Assembly: GCF_000218685.1 (NCBI RefSeq)
Contig: NW_006763290.1
Location: 3,044,615 to 3,108,614 of the forward strand
DNA length: 64,000 bases
Direction: 5' to 3'
Source of the DNA: Serpula lacrymans var. lacrymans S7.9
Lineage: Eukaryota > Basidiomycota > Agaricomycetes > Boletales > Serpulaceae
A program made the position numbers and the translations under genes. Of this stretch, positions 20,201 to 32,030 are shown piece by piece (position 1 is the first letter of the stretch; every line of letters starts with the position of its first letter). The notes beneath the pieces were generated by a model. That model saw only the letters and a list, made by a program, of their open reading frames with translations. It made no database searches and was not told where the DNA came from.

Positions 20201-22060
20201 AGTTCATCATCAAGTGGATGTCTGGTATAGGCCAGCGCAATATGAAGGTGTCGGATGATAATGATTCTGCTTTGGTTCAATTGGAGGATAATGGGTACAA
20301 TATTGCAGACAACAATGATCTTTTTGATGATGATATTGACCACAACCGTCCTGCCCCAAAATTCACTTGCAGGCACACTGCGGCCCATTTGTGGATTAGA
20401 TCTCAGGCTCTAATCTCTCCTATGTATCCATATCCATTAAAATGGATGTCCTTATGCACTTCTTAAACTATATCATCCAGCATTTGCTACTTTTTCCTTC
20501 AGGCCTGCTTTCATGGTAGACTTAGACATTAACTTCATTGGATCACAGCCATCACTTTGTATATTGTATTAGCATAACAGACATATTGTAGTAACCTACC
20601 CAGTCCAACCTCTTTGTAACCAGTGATTAATGATGTGTGGATATTTCTACAAATTATCTAAAAATGATTTTGCCATATATTATTGAATCACAATCCCAAT
20701 ACTGGACAGACATTATAGGGCTTTATTGCACTTGGTTTGTGCTGAGGACTTCCAAACCTTGACAAGCAGGTCAGGTCAGCATCTTTTGGTGTATATCAAT
20801 CTGACACTTGGACTCTTGGGCTGTGTAATGGTATGGCTCCAACACTGCAGAAAAAGTTGGATTTTACACAATCACATATGGTGAAAATCCAGACATGTAA
20901 CACTACGGGCTCAATAAAATAAAACAGCCACATTGGTGGTTGTATCAAGGCCACACCAAGCTTGATAAAGCCACACTTTGTCAAGTTATTACATGCAAGT
21001 GGAAAAGAGGATGATTTTGCAGTGTGCAACAGGTAAGTGTTTGATTGTCTGCCATCACACTGGTACCACATGCAAAACACTGTAAATTTGTAGCTAATGG
21101 CAGGGATGTTACACTTGTAAATACTGAATGACCATGTAAAATATTCATAGATTTCTATCTACTATTTGCACTGATGAATATTATAAAAATTCAAGCCGCA
21201 TTCACAATATTCACATGTCTGTTTCATGTTACTTCCCTCACCTCTGGTACACATTGTGACATTCACATCACTGTTTTCCATCCTGCACAATAAACCTTCA
21301 ATTGCTCTATGGTCCTTGCCCCAGCATTATTGATCCATCACAACCTTCACACTTGCTCCAACATCCTTATTTTAAGACTGGTATTTGAGGATTATAATGA
21401 CTTCACAGCTAACAGGAGAGAAACTGTTTTCAAGGAGCATGGAAGAGTATTATCCTCAAAGTGCTTCCATCTGGTAATATTACATGGAGATATATTCCTG
21501 GGGCTATTCTAGAGCCAACTGTATATGACAAAGGCCTCTGACCTTGGGTAAGTAATTTTAATGGGTTAGTGCCTTTTCCTGTTAACTATGTGCCATCGCC
21601 TCTGACTTGTTTCCAGTCCACTTGTCCACAGTTCAATAAAACAATGGGAGATTTACTAATTGGATCCAGCTTATGAGCTCCACATCTACTAGGCTCCTCA
21701 TTTTTTGTGATCCTTCCAATATTTTCCAGAAACCCACCACACAACCAAAAATAGGGAGTGTAATGTTCATCAACAAATATATGCCAAATAGACCTAATAG
21801 TAGTGCAAGTAAGATATTGCAAGCATCATAGGCACTCAAGCAGAATAGTAAGTGATGCTTCTACTCTAATTGTGAGATTACTCAGTTGCTCCATAGCATC
21901 AGATGTTGAGGGTGAATGTGACAATTGTAAAGAAAGAAGGAGAAGATCTACATTGTTATGCCGGAATAAACTATGAATTGAATTGTCATTTAGTCACCAA
22001 CTTGACTGTGAAAAGATTTCAATAAAAACTTTTGAGCAATTGAAATGACCTGACAATATA
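17245..22060. other. Long AT-rich region with only weak coding hints
   Basis: About 4.8 kb without a recognisable gene. Minus-strand pieces between 18540 and 18840 look spliced (see the separate entry). A plus-strand frame at 20059-20466 has an acidic stretch (DNNDLFDDDIDHN) but matches nothing I know. The rest holds short frames interrupted by stops. Confidence 0.4.
17880..19350 (-). pseudogene. Possible degraded multi-exon gene, unknown function
   Basis: Minus-strand segments give protein-like text that joins across GT..AG boundaries. A block around 18840-18740 reads NLVHRAPDLFKKFLQFNT and continues after a short intron into IVEEQSQIFKILDSTLND (near 18680). A serine- and alanine-rich block (GPPSSSSASIAGTGPFLAAS) lies near 18300-18240. 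Upstream frames (19330-18965) are interrupted by stops. I recognise no family. The helical, charged blocks could be from a host gene or a transposon protein. Low confidence that it is one gene. Confidence 0.22.
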
Positions 22061-22376
22061 TGTTACAATTAACATACCAGCACCTACTTACGCTTCACTT
22101 TTGTACTTCTACTTTTATTTTCCAAGTCACATGACCAGTCATGTGACCATTTACTTTACTTTACATTTTCAACTTTTCATAGTCACATGACCAGTCATGT
22201 GACATATCACCTGACCAGTGTCTAGACTCATCATGTGACCGGTCACATGCTAGACATCGGACTTTGAACTTTACTTATAACTATACAGTACCTTATGTAT
22301 TTTAGTATATATACAAGAGCAATTCTTTATAGTGTGTTCCTGTGTGCACCAGAGTAAATAACTCTTGGTTGTTACA
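22061..22376 (+). repeat. Solo LTR, gypsy family relative
   Basis: 316 bp from TGTTACAATTAAC to CTCTTGGTTGTTACA, sharing the TATAGTGTGTTCCTGTGTG block with the LTRs of the 6.2-kb gypsy element. Flanks are atata and ataca, a 5-bp duplication with one mismatch. It contains a TATA-like AGTATATATAC and two perfect copies of a 20-bp palindrome-like motif (22127-22146 and 22183-22202). It lacks the AGCGAGTCCT self-priming core, so it belongs to a diverged subfamily. Confidence 0.8.
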
Positions 22377-23750
22377 ATACATATAACATTTTAATGTGAG
22401 AAAAATGATAATTCAAGGTCTGATGTTTTTGCGGCTACATCCTAAGATAAGAGGGAGAAATTCAAATAATAGTATTGAATTTTATTACCATTTTATCTGG
22501 AGAAAAAAGGTGTGTTTACTTTGTCTTTAGATACAATTTTATCAGCATTTTTTTGAAGGAAACATTGATATTTTCCCCCTGTGCTGGCTTTCATGTGTTG
22601 CAACATGGGATTTTGGCCATAGGACCCAAAGGTAATAATAAATCAAATATATGAAGTGCCATGTGTCCATTTGTATGGATGGTAATGTACATGCTGATAG
22701 AGACTAGTCAATTGTGACACCAACAATGCCATATGTCTGAGATATGCTTCTGCCCAGGAACATGTTGAACACTGCAGTAAGATAGGGGAAAAGTAAAAAA
22801 TACTTAGTTGGCTTGAGGCGCTTTGAGGTATCGGCAGATTGGGGACTCCAAAAAGTTGAAGTCCAACACCAATTTCGACTCGCGTCTCTTCAGTGCCATT
22901 AATACCATTTTATAACGTATGATTAGTACAGTTTTTTTAGAGTGAGTGATTAAATGAAAAGATACATTTCTTTCGTCAGCGATGATGTAAATTGATTACA
23001 AAGCTGAAAGCTCACTATAGAATTCTAAAGGCCTATCTCCAAACATGACCAATCAAATGCAATTAATATGATTGGCTGGAGGTAAGCAATGACTCATCCG
23101 CAGTAGAAGGCGCCATAATCACGCCATAAGGCATTGACCAATCGCGTATATATCTCAAGTCACGTGCATAGACACATGACATTCCTTCTCGAACATTCCA
23201 TAAGCGCGTGCCTATTTGGTCACGTGCCACGGTCCGGGGGTACCGGGCGCTAAAGTATTGACGCTCGGCCTTATTCGCCGGGTGTGCTTTAACACTTATT
23301 CTTGATCTGCGGTCATCTGATTAGATCTAAATCTTATCTTATCTACTGGTCTGGTTTATGTAGGCGCCGGGGGTAGATAACCGTTCGAACATCTTGATTT
23401 CGCTTGTCCTTAATTTGCCGGGGGACAGTATTGTCTTCGCCCCTGAACTAAAATCAAAATCCATATCCGAAACTACGAATACCATATGCCTTATTGCCAG
23501 ACACCTGCCTTCCCTTTTTGGGTAAGTTAGGTTTGCTCTGATTACAAGTGCAACCGAGGTGGTCATTTCCACACTTAGCCCACGGCCCAAAAAGCCAGGG
23601 GGACATTCCAGTCGAACCCTACTAAGTTGGGCGAGGATAGCGAGTTTGCATTACGTAAACTAGTTGACTCTATCAGTCACGTGGCAGCCTGACACCGCCA
23701 TCCTTTCAAGAGTACGCAGGCATTTATCAGCTTTCACCAGAAACGTTGGG
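22377..23750. other. No gene recognised
   Basis: About 1.4 kb with no supported coding region. Composition becomes more GC-rich from about 23080, which may mark the left edge of the insertion carrying the reverse transcriptase gene. A run of short TAAATCTTATCTTATCT-like words near 23330 resembles sequence at 32800. Confidence 0.4.
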
Positions 23751-23769
23751 CCCCCCTAGAGGGTCGTTT

Positions 23770-23935
23770 TAGGTTAGGCCGATAATAAATCGGGTTCTTA
23801 CGCCAATCTTTGCGTGATTTGGTGGGTTAGATAAGGTTAGAGTTGGTTAGGTTCTCTAATCAGACTTTATCAGGTCATTGTTCCAAGAATAGACTTAGCA
23901 TGACAATGTATGGTTAGGTTAGTGTGAGATCACGT
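23770..23935 (+). repeat. Degenerate telomere-like TTAGG repeats
   Basis: Scattered TTAGGTTAGG, GGGTTAGAT, AAGGTTAGAG, TTGGTTAGGTT and TGGTTAGGTTAG words occur within about 165 bp. Many fungal telomeres are (TTAGGG)n. These are imperfect and not in a clean tandem array. They lie about 370 bp beyond the 3' end of the reverse transcriptase frame. They could be interstitial telomeric sequence or simply GT-rich sequence. Confidence 0.35.
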
Positions 23936-24305
23936 AATCCCGTTTGAATATATAACATTTCAAATGCAGCGGATCATCTGCAAGTTTTACTTCATCAGTA
24001 TGTCGTGAAAGCTTCGAACATCAAAAATAGTGTGTACCTGCAAAGCACATATGTACATGTGTAAACATTTTATCATAGGTTTATTTGGGGTTAATTCCGC
24101 GTACACCGTTCGAAGGTCCCTCTCAGGATCCTTTATGTTATCGTCTAATTCTGTGGATAGAATTTAGAATCTATACTCAATTCAGAACAAATATTGTTCC
24201 CTTACAGGGTTGTTCCTACGAGCGTTCTGCGTCTAAAGATAGCGAATTCACCAGTAGCCGGGGGGCACAGAGATAATAACGGACGTGGGATATATTCTTT
24301 TTAGT

Positions 24306-27300
24306 TTAATCCCAGCCAATCTCCATGCTTTCGAAAGGTTGCACTAATTGGTCTTCGACTGTATAGCTGTCCCAATCTACCGGTGCTTTAAGCTCTGGTT
24401 TTTCGCAATCAAGTAAGGCACGTTTCCAATCGTTGACTTGCTTAAAAAGATTATCAGTAACCTTTCTTGATACGAGCCAACGAGAATCATTTGCAAATTT
24501 GAGTTTCCGCACATCCGTAATGACCCGACGGTCAGAGGATGACAGTGCAGGGGGCTCAGACACTGCAAGGGGGAGGGCCGCCCACTGGCAGAAGCAAGGA
24601 GTCCATTGGATCAGAAGCCGAAGCCTCCGACCCGCCAGACTCAACCTGCTCTACGCGGGGACGGTCTTCACCGAGACGGACTAACACTGAGTCATGCACC
24701 ACCACGTCATCGCAACCGGGCCGGTGCACAAACATGGGGAAACCTGGCGACGGTACATCACCAGCCGTGAATTTTCTACAATATTCATGCCAATAGCCTA
24801 CAATGCCTTCTTGCAGTTCTTTAGCGTCGAAATAATTCCAAACGGGGTTAAGTTGGCTTTTCAGGACTATAAGCGGGTCCATTGCTGCTTCGTCATCTTC
24901 CCAGACTAATAGCCGGTTTATCCAACGCTTATTCAATTCTTCCGAATTAAGCCATTTCTTTAACTCTCCGTCAGGGTAGCCACGAGCAACATACAGTTGA
25001 TAGAGTCCTTGCATGCTCTCCAGGAACATATCCTTGTGAGAACAGAGGGTAGCTAGCCGTGAGATTTCTCCTAGAACAGCCCCACGTTTCATGTCTAGGG
25101 GGTGGTGGGAAATCCATGGAATTCTTTCAAGATGATTGTTCGCCTTCCTGTAAGGTCTCCATCTGATTCCGCCGATAGAGTCTAAGTATATTTGCATATC
25201 TAAAAATACTTGAGACATAGAAGGGTACTCCCAATCAATCACACAGTCTTTAAACTTTAATGTTTGTACGAGTCGAAGAGCTTCTAAAGCAGACGTTGCT
25301 TTGACTATAACAAACAAGTCATCAATGAACCGTTTGTACAATAATATGTGCGGATCACGCAGGAGTTCGGACCGAGTCTCGAAATAGCGACCAAATAGGT
25401 TCGCTACATCGGGGCTACTCGCAACGCCCATTGCTAGGCCTTTGAGTGCTCGGTAAATTGTTCCTTGAAACTGTGTTAATAATTCTGAATGGGCCAGTTG
25501 CAGACACCGTTCAAAAAGCTGGTAAGCTTTAAGTTCGGTCCATTCGAGTAATCCGAGATCTGTCCGGCTGAAGTAGTGTTCTAAGAACGCTTCCAACACG
25601 ATGTCTTCAGATCGCTTCACCGGAATGGACGGATAGTATGCCACTATATCTCCCGTCACTAAATATACTTGTCTGCATCTGGTATCCAAATGATCAAGTG
25701 CTATGGCCATTTGTTTAGACGAAACTAAAATGGTCTCTGATCCGGAGATCACGGGTTTAAGCATCTTTCTTACATACTTCGCAGCTGGGTTCTGAATTGC
25801 ATTGTAGCAGGGGATTATTGGCTGCATCTTGGTCGGAGTCTTATGGATCTTTGGGATGCCATAAAATTCCGGGATCTTATGAGTGCCGCCTGCCGGCGTC
25901 TTCTGGGAAGTGAAGAACGGAACCAGTTGTTTTCCATATGGGCTTGCGCCCGCCATATCGCTGCATTCTTGCGATAGCATGCATTGTTTGTTTAATATCA
26001 CGTTTGCCTCATTTTGACTTACGACCGCGTACTAGACAGGGTCGGACAACAGTGACAGACATCTTTCTATGAACCAGTCTTTCCTAATGACGGCTATTCC
26101 AAGATTTTTATCTGTAATCATGACCATATAGTTATTATCGGTCATGAATTATTTGAGTTTGGCCATGCGCGGATCTAAGGTAATTTTAGATCTATCTCCG
26201 CCATGTGTCTCGACCGGCATGGTGAGAATTGTGTTCTGCATGATGTTTCTTCTGATATCGAAGCTGCGCTCAATGTAGCCATAATATGATTTCTCGGCAG
26301 TAGTTCTAACATGTTCTACCTCGTAATCAGGGTCATAAGCGTCTTTTTTAGGGTTCACTCCTTCTGCTAATCCAAAAAAGAACCGCCATCTTAAGCAATC
26401 TTCTAAGTCATTGTAAGTGGATAACAGTAAGTGAGTGTCTCGTTTTTGAACGAATTGGTATTTCATTCCCGCACTTAGGTGTATAGCGAGATGAGTTGGA
26501 ACGGTAACATTGGGTCCTAAATGTATTAAACCACGAAATCTGGCTGCCTCAAGAATTGAGATAAGCACGTGGTCTAGGACGATACCGACGGCATCTGGGG
26601 CAGGAATACTTAATAAAAAGTCTGGCCAAGTATTACAATCATTGTAAATGAATTTTTGTTCATCCCAAGTATAATTGAAAACAGTCCCTGCACAAAGTGT
26701 CCATGTATAGTAGAAAGGGTGGCTGGTGCGTGCTAAAAACGACTTCCAACCTTCCACCCTGTTACAACGGCTATCGAAGATGTATATTATTTCTGGGGGG
26801 CCTTCCCTTTGCCCTTCCCGTCCTTCTTCACCTTGTTGATCTTCCCCTTGTAAGGCTCTCCGCCTTTTTTGCCTTTCTTGGCAGGGGAAGGCGCTGCATT
26901 GCTTCCGCTTGCGCCCTCCGATTGGTCCGTTGACTCCCTCCTCCTTTTGGCCGCCCTCTTTACAAAGTCGATCTCGTTCTTCTGTAAGAGAGTGGGAAAA
27001 AGAAGTTACAGGCGGTCTAGATTGAAAATAAGCACTCAGACTTACCCTCTCTTTGACGTGCGTGTTATGGAGCTTCTGTATCTTTTTGAAGGCCGTGGAG
27101 ACCTTGTGGTCTATAAGTCACTCCACGGATTTACTGCCGGATGCCGTCGCTTCTCCCATCGCGACATCGGCATCTACCTTCAACGACCACTTCTTTTGCA
27201 CTTTCACCTCCGCTTTGTGAAATTTGGCGTCTGCGAGTACGTAAGCCCTCATCGCCCATGCTATGCAGTTGAGTTTGCACACAGCCATCTCCCGCTCTAC

Positions 27301-27453
27301 TCCAGGCGATGTCTCCCACAATACAACCCTTAAGGGCCCTTCGATTCCATCAGCGCCAACAGTACCCAGAGTGGGGATTTGGCAGAGCCTAGTCTGCTCT
27401 TGGTTGATGACGGTGAACTTAGGAACGACGTAGTCGTATATGGTATGTGGTAC
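24306..27453 (-). pseudogene. Penelope-like or rvt-like reverse transcriptase gene, intron-containing, decayed
   Basis: A minus-strand gene of at least 1000 codons. Exon 1 (about 27453-27046) ends at a GTAAGT donor, and the 64-nt intron 27045-26982 ends in TTACAG. Exon 2 encodes a lysine-rich nuclear-signal-like stretch (KRAAKRRRES), an uncharacterised middle region, then an RT core: MITDKNLGIAVI, EFYGIPKIHKTP, LVTGDIVAYYPSIPV (motif A), LKGLAMGVASSPDVANL (motif B), YKRFIDDLFVIV (motif C), and a thumb-like HPLDMKRGAVLGEISRLATL. No GIY-YIG endonuclease is visible. Damage: stops at 27118-27120, 26149-26151 and 26032-26034, a 1-nt loss in the G-run 26795-26800, and a frameshift near 24560-24640. 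The 5' end is cut at a MITE fragment. RT identity is firm; the family is inferred from the motifs. Confidence 0.72.
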
Positions 27454-27469
27454 GAGAGAGTTTCAGTAC

Positions 27470-27594
27470 TTTATAGAGCTATATGAGGCTCTATAGATGG
27501 CAGAGGTTCTATAACAGGTTTGACCACTATAATAGCTTTATGAGTACTTATAGTGCTATAGAGCTCTATATAGCTACCCCCATTTTTCCTGATG
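27470..27594 (-). mobile_element. Fragment of the TA-flanked CATYAGGAAAAA element
   Basis: 125 bp nearly identical, in reverse complement, to the first 125 bp of the 800-bp element at 49720-50519. It ends in TTTTTCCTGATG, the complement of that element's terminus. The other end is missing where the reverse transcriptase exon begins, so one insertion or deletion cut the other. Confidence 0.75.
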
Positions 27595-28479
27595 ATGATG
27601 TTGCTATGAGAGTTAAAACACATACCAGGATATGGTCTCTGGTGAACATTGGAAACATTCTCCAAGATAGTGGCTAGATAATCCTATCACAGACCCATAT
27701 AGAAATATAGCCAGCTGTTCCTCAAGCACAACTCCATTGTGTGACATCGTAAAGCCCTTTTGGGGTAAGCTGGCAAGTAAAAGCTTAAAAACCTCAAGGC
27801 TGACTCCAAGGTTGTGCCGGATTTGGTCTGGATGTCCATTGATTAGCTCACAGACCCAGGCCTCACCAGTCAGTAATGATGTATGGTACGGGATGGGCAC
27901 AGTAGTAGACAGAAATATGTGTTTATAGTAGTACACAACTTGTGCAAGGACGGTAGCGACTATGGTGAGGAATCTACATTGTGTTACAATACACAATTTT
28001 TGGACCTTTAAATTTCATTCTCCTCTTAACCTTTCTTCACACAGTGCCATGCAGCACTTTCCACTTTGTTCAAACTCCACCTTCTCGCGCTGTGCTGCCT
28101 TTCTTTATTTTTAGCTACAAAGTATCTCATGCAGTGGAGCTGGTCACACGGGCTACACCTATGACATCATCAACCACTGCCCCCATCAACTGTATAGTAC
28201 ATATGTACAAACCACCTGTAGTAGTATAAATACCCAATAGATCCAGGAGACTCCTCAGCGAGTCCTCCTGTTATTCACCCACAACTAACTTGCTCCTATC
28301 CTAAGGGTAACCACTCCCCTCACTACCTTTATAGCTTTGTCTGAGTTGTGAGCCAGAGTAACAAACTCTTGGTTGTTACACGTTGATGGTTTACTTGCTG
28401 AACTTGAGGATCTATAGCGGTTGCGGCGTGATGATAATCTTATCGGTGCCATCGCAAATATCTCTAAGCAAAGGTTCAC
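27595..28479 (-). pseudogene. PIF/Harbinger-type transposase N-terminus, split by a solo LTR
   Basis: The minus-strand frame at 27613-27981 contains a typical fungal Harbinger (DDE_Tnp_4) N-terminal region: PYHTSLLTGEAWVCELINGH, LGVSLEVFKLLLASLPQKG, LEEQLAIFLYGSVIGLS, CFQCSPETISWY. The preceding residues (MAPIRLSSRRNRYRSSSSA) lie at 28440-28385, on the other side of the solo LTR at 27982-28380, which therefore inserted inside the gene. The catalytic DDE half is absent, cut off by the MITE fragment at 27594. Not functional. Confidence 0.75.
27982..28380 (+). repeat. Solo LTR of the self-priming gypsy family
   Basis: 399 bp from TGTTACAATACAC to CTCTTGGTTGTTACA. It carries the CAGGAGACTCCTCAGCGAGT block and the AGCGAGTCCT self-priming core downstream of a TATA-like AGTATAAATAC. 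Flanks cattg and cgttg are a 5-bp duplication with one mismatch. It interrupts a Harbinger-type transposase. Confidence 0.85.
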
Positions 28480-28844
28480 TCGGATTTTCAGGGACAGTCA
28501 CATGACCCACCCAAACTGACTTCAAATTCAGTTTATTTGTTGGCTGAATGAGGCCTAAGTGATGGGGATGTGCTTACAGCTAATTGCAGATTGTTAGACA
28601 TGTCAGTAATTGCATACAGGCGGACTTGAAAAATATAAATTCCCAGAATATAAGGAGACTGTATCCTAAGCCTGGTTAATGCCACCTGAGCTAACTATTA
28701 CAAGTAAGGAGGACAGATATTTTGTGTTGAACAATAGTGCCAAAGCATAATTATTGGCAAAACGCGTAGCACACAGATGTGGCAGATTGGCTGTAAGGTA
28801 GAATATAAATATGAGATACTGCTAAGGAAGGTACTCACTATTGA

Positions 28845-30597
28845 ATGTCCTCCCAACCCAACCCCCAACACTTCAACAACCAAATGCCTAATTTTGACTC
28901 TATCAAGCCCAGTATCAATGTGGCCCCTCTCTGCACTCTGCCCACAACCCACAGCATCCTACGGACCTCTATGCAATGGCAATCAGGCAAGGAGGTCATT
29001 ATTTTGCCATGCACTACCTGCCGCCTTTGATGCAGCCCATAGCACATGGCATGCAGCCATACGGAATTCCATCACAGCTGCTTATGCAGCCTGTTGGCAG
29101 TGCACCACAATATGTGATGTTGGTTGAGGAGCCGCCTGTCCCTACCCAATCTGCCCGTAGGCCGCCCAATTCAACAGCAGCTTGAGCCTGCAAGGGCCCA
29201 TCATCCTAATGCAGAGCCTCGCCCTGGTGGTAAGCACATTTTCCCAACATGATATTTTATTTTAGTCACCTAGTGTAGCTTTGTATTTACAACCAAGGTT
29301 GTTGATGGTGAAGCCAAGAGAGACTTCAGCGCTGTGACCAACATGGAGGACGAGTTTTACAGCAAGGGAGCAAAGCTGATCAAGGTCCACAGCAAGGAGG
29401 ACCAGCTTGTGTACAAGGTGTCCGGGGATACTGGAAAGCCATTGTATATGGATAATGAGCACGACTTCAAGGCGGCAATGGAAAGAGTTGCAAATAAGGC
29501 AAAGAATGCTTGTACACAAGCTGTGTCCCTGGAAATAAAAAATGTAATCAGTTCTTCATCAAGTATTGATGATACACTCACCATGTAATTGCTTAAAGAC
29601 ACAAAACAGGCCTCCAAACTCTACAGCAGCTAACAAAGACAAGAAGCGCAGCCGCACTGATAATGTCCCACCCAAACCCAACCCAGAGTTCACCTCGCAG
29701 CTCAAGGCATTCAAGATCCTTGAGATGTCCATCCAATGCAAAATGCAACATGGCCATTGCTTCATCAACAGGAAGCATGGTATGGATAACCACTGCCGCC
29801 TCAGCCACAAGGAGATGACTTTATGGGCTAAACAAATTGTGAGTTTGGTTTTGTAGCAGCTGCAAAAAGATGCTGATGTTAGTAATTAATTGCTCAGACA
29901 AGCAATGGTTTATGGCCCACCGCACTGCCTAGAATTTGACTGCACGTCAAGCAAATGACAGTGTGTGTCAAGCAGGTCACCCAATGTCCATGTAACAATC
30001 AAAAATATTACTCCTAGTAGGTCCCACACTCCAAGTACTCCAAGCCCTCCTCCCAGCACTCAGCCATCGTGGATGTGCAAAGGGGAGTCGCTGATACACT
30101 CAATAACACCTACATCGCGTGACACTTCGCCTGTGAGTGTAAAAGGAACTAAATATCCCAGTACCGGGTATGTTGTGAGTTATATACACAAGGAACTGCC
30201 AGCCAAACACTTTGATAGCCTATTAGAGAACTTGTGGCTGGCTGAGATTGTGACAATTGACCAGATCCTTATGGCGCTGCTTGGATCATTGAGTAAGGTA
30301 GGTGGTATGGGGACCAACCACGCCACCATACTGAAAAGTTATGCAAAACGGACGGTTATGTCAGTATTTGGGTTACATGGTAGCAAAGACGAGCTGGCTA
30401 TATATCTAAGTGAAGTCAAGAGCCTCCCTGTCATTCTGGAAAAGAAAAGAAGGCATAATAAGAGCTTGGAGGTTATCGAGATTGGATCAGATGGATCAGA
30501 ACTGGAGTTTGACAAAGTTGATAATGCTGATGATGCTGATGATGCCGATGGAAAGGAGGACAAGGACAGAGACAAGGAGGACAAAGTCAGCGATTAG
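28845..30597 (+). CDS. Hypothetical multi-exon protein of unknown function, possibly frameshifted
   Basis: Plus-strand exons with plausible GT..AG introns. 28845 onward is a proline- and glutamine-rich start. 29300-29551 contains the charged DEFYSKGAKLIKVHSKEDQL. 29610-29838 contains SQLKAFKILEMSIQCKMQHG and HGMDNHCRLSHKEMTLWAKQ, a Cys/His-bearing block. A small exon follows near 29900. A last exon (29975-30597) has a serine/proline linker and a very acidic C-terminus. The layout resembles a lineage-expanded basidiomycete protein family without known role; that link is from memory of family pattern only. One frame change near 29160 could be a missed intron or a lesion. No transposon domain is visible. 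Confidence 0.4.
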
Positions 30598-30961
30598 ACT
30601 TATGGAAACACAAACTTATCTATTGTTGGCCTATGCAATATATTCCCTAGGACATAGTTGTGGTTGTTTTAAAGCCAGGCTTTTACAGATGAAAAGGCCT
30701 CTTTGATAGGATTTAAATTTGGGGAATATGATGGGAGGTATTATAGACACATCCCCCTGAATGAAACACCAACATTAGTAGCAGGAATAGAAGAGGGGAA
30801 AGTACTTGCCTTGACTCTACTAGTTCTCAAATGCCTGGGACCTTATGGATTGTTGCGTTGTCAATCACTAAAACAGAATTGGAGAGTGGCCATGGCTGCA
30901 TATGGCCTAAGACACCCTCAACAAATTCAGAAACTCTGGCACTTTGAAAGAATGATCAAGT
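30598..30961. other. No gene recognised
   Basis: The gap between the hypothetical gene and the Tc1 remnant. One plus-strand frame of 88 codons (30703-30969) has no recognisable motif and no homologue I can name. Confidence 0.4.
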
Positions 30962-31626
30962 ACTTCTAAGTGCAATAACCCATCCAGCAACATGACAAGA
31001 AGTATTGAGTACCGTGTACCACGAACAAAGAAGTCACAATGTCGAGCACAGTGATTTTGAGGAGCCCAAGCATAGGGGCGGTGCAGGGTGTGCCTGTAAA
31101 AGTGAGTTTCATCTGCGAAGACCAGCTGATCGCGTCAAAAATGCTCCCCAACAAGTATTTTGAAGATGGCCCTGTTGTCTTCATCATACTTGCATGCTGA
31201 ACGGGTAACCTAGAAATAATAGTTAGTATCAGTCAATAGGAACTGATTTACTCACCTTTTTCATGGTAAACCCTTGCCTCTGCAGGGTTCTAAGGATTGT
31301 TGATAGATGGACCTCCACACCACATACCTCCCTCAACTGCTCTTGTAACTCCCTCAGGAGCATCTCCGGCTGCCATTCAATACATCCTTCAAGTGACTTG
31401 GAGCAATAAGTATCAAAAAAATGAGCTAAAGATAAAAAGCAAAAAAAAACTCACAGTGGCTTCCAGACTACTGAGTTTTTGAGGTTGAACACTGGCAACT
31501 GGCCTTCATTCAAGTGTTGCTGTCTGGCGATAGGTCTGGTGAGTGTGCTTGACTGTCTGTAAGCTGATCCCTAGGTATCAAGCAATGGTGGGATCATTGA
31601 GGATAGGCTTGCTTTCCATGTGTGTA
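30962..31626 (-). pseudogene. Tc1/mariner-like transposase remnant
   Basis: Minus-strand blocks in order: a helix-turn-helix-like piece (DPTIA, stop, YLGISLQTVKHT) near 31600, LREVCGVEVHLSTILRTLQR near 31320, a probable 46-bp intron, then the DDE region LVFADETHFYRHTLHRPYAW followed by FFVRGTRYSIL and MLLDGLL near 31100-30980. At least two stops and a frameshift near 31140 break it. The C-terminal part with the last acidic residue is not seen. It abuts a truncated copia pol at about 31626. Confidence 0.7.
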
Positions 31627-31631
31627 GCCAA

Positions 31632-32030
31632 TGTTACGGTAACACATTTTTGGACTTTCCCTTTACTTTTATTCTCCGCCTTAACCTTGTACTTTAGCCT
31701 TTACACAGGGTGCCACACGGCATTTCCCTTTCTCACGCCGCGTTGCCTTTCTTCTTCTTATTTTTAGACACAACTCTCTCACACAATGGAGCTGGCCATG
31801 CGGGCTAGGCCCCATGACATCATCAGCCACTGTCTCTATCGACTGTATAATACACATGTACAAACAAAACCTGTAGTAGTATATATACCCCAATAGATCC
31901 CGGAGACTCCTCAGCGAGTCCTCCTGTTGTATACCAACTAACTCTCTGCATTCTAAGGGGTAACCACTCCCTCATCATCTCTCTCTATAGTGTGTTCCTG
32001 TGTGCGCCAGAGTATATCTTGGTTGTTATA
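31632..32030 (+). repeat. Solo LTR of the self-priming gypsy family, perfect TSD
   Basis: 399 bp flanked by a perfect 5-bp duplication, gccaa (31627-31631 and 32031-32035). It starts TGTTACGGTAAC and ends GTTATA, where the family has GTTACA. It has the TATATATAC box and the AGCGAGTCCT core at the same spacing as the full element. It sits inside, or at the broken edge of, a copia pol sequence. Confidence 0.9.

Noticed and set aside
20059..20466. A 135-codon plus-strand frame as a gene
   Set aside because: No recognisable domain, no supported splice partners and AT-rich surroundings. It is mentioned only within the unassigned region.
23950..24060. Possible hammerhead ribozyme (a CTGATGA word on the minus strand near 23990)
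   Set aside because: The word is followed by a short hairpin-like run, but the required GAAA segment and stem III are absent. No full hammerhead core was found elsewhere in the RT island on either strand by eye.
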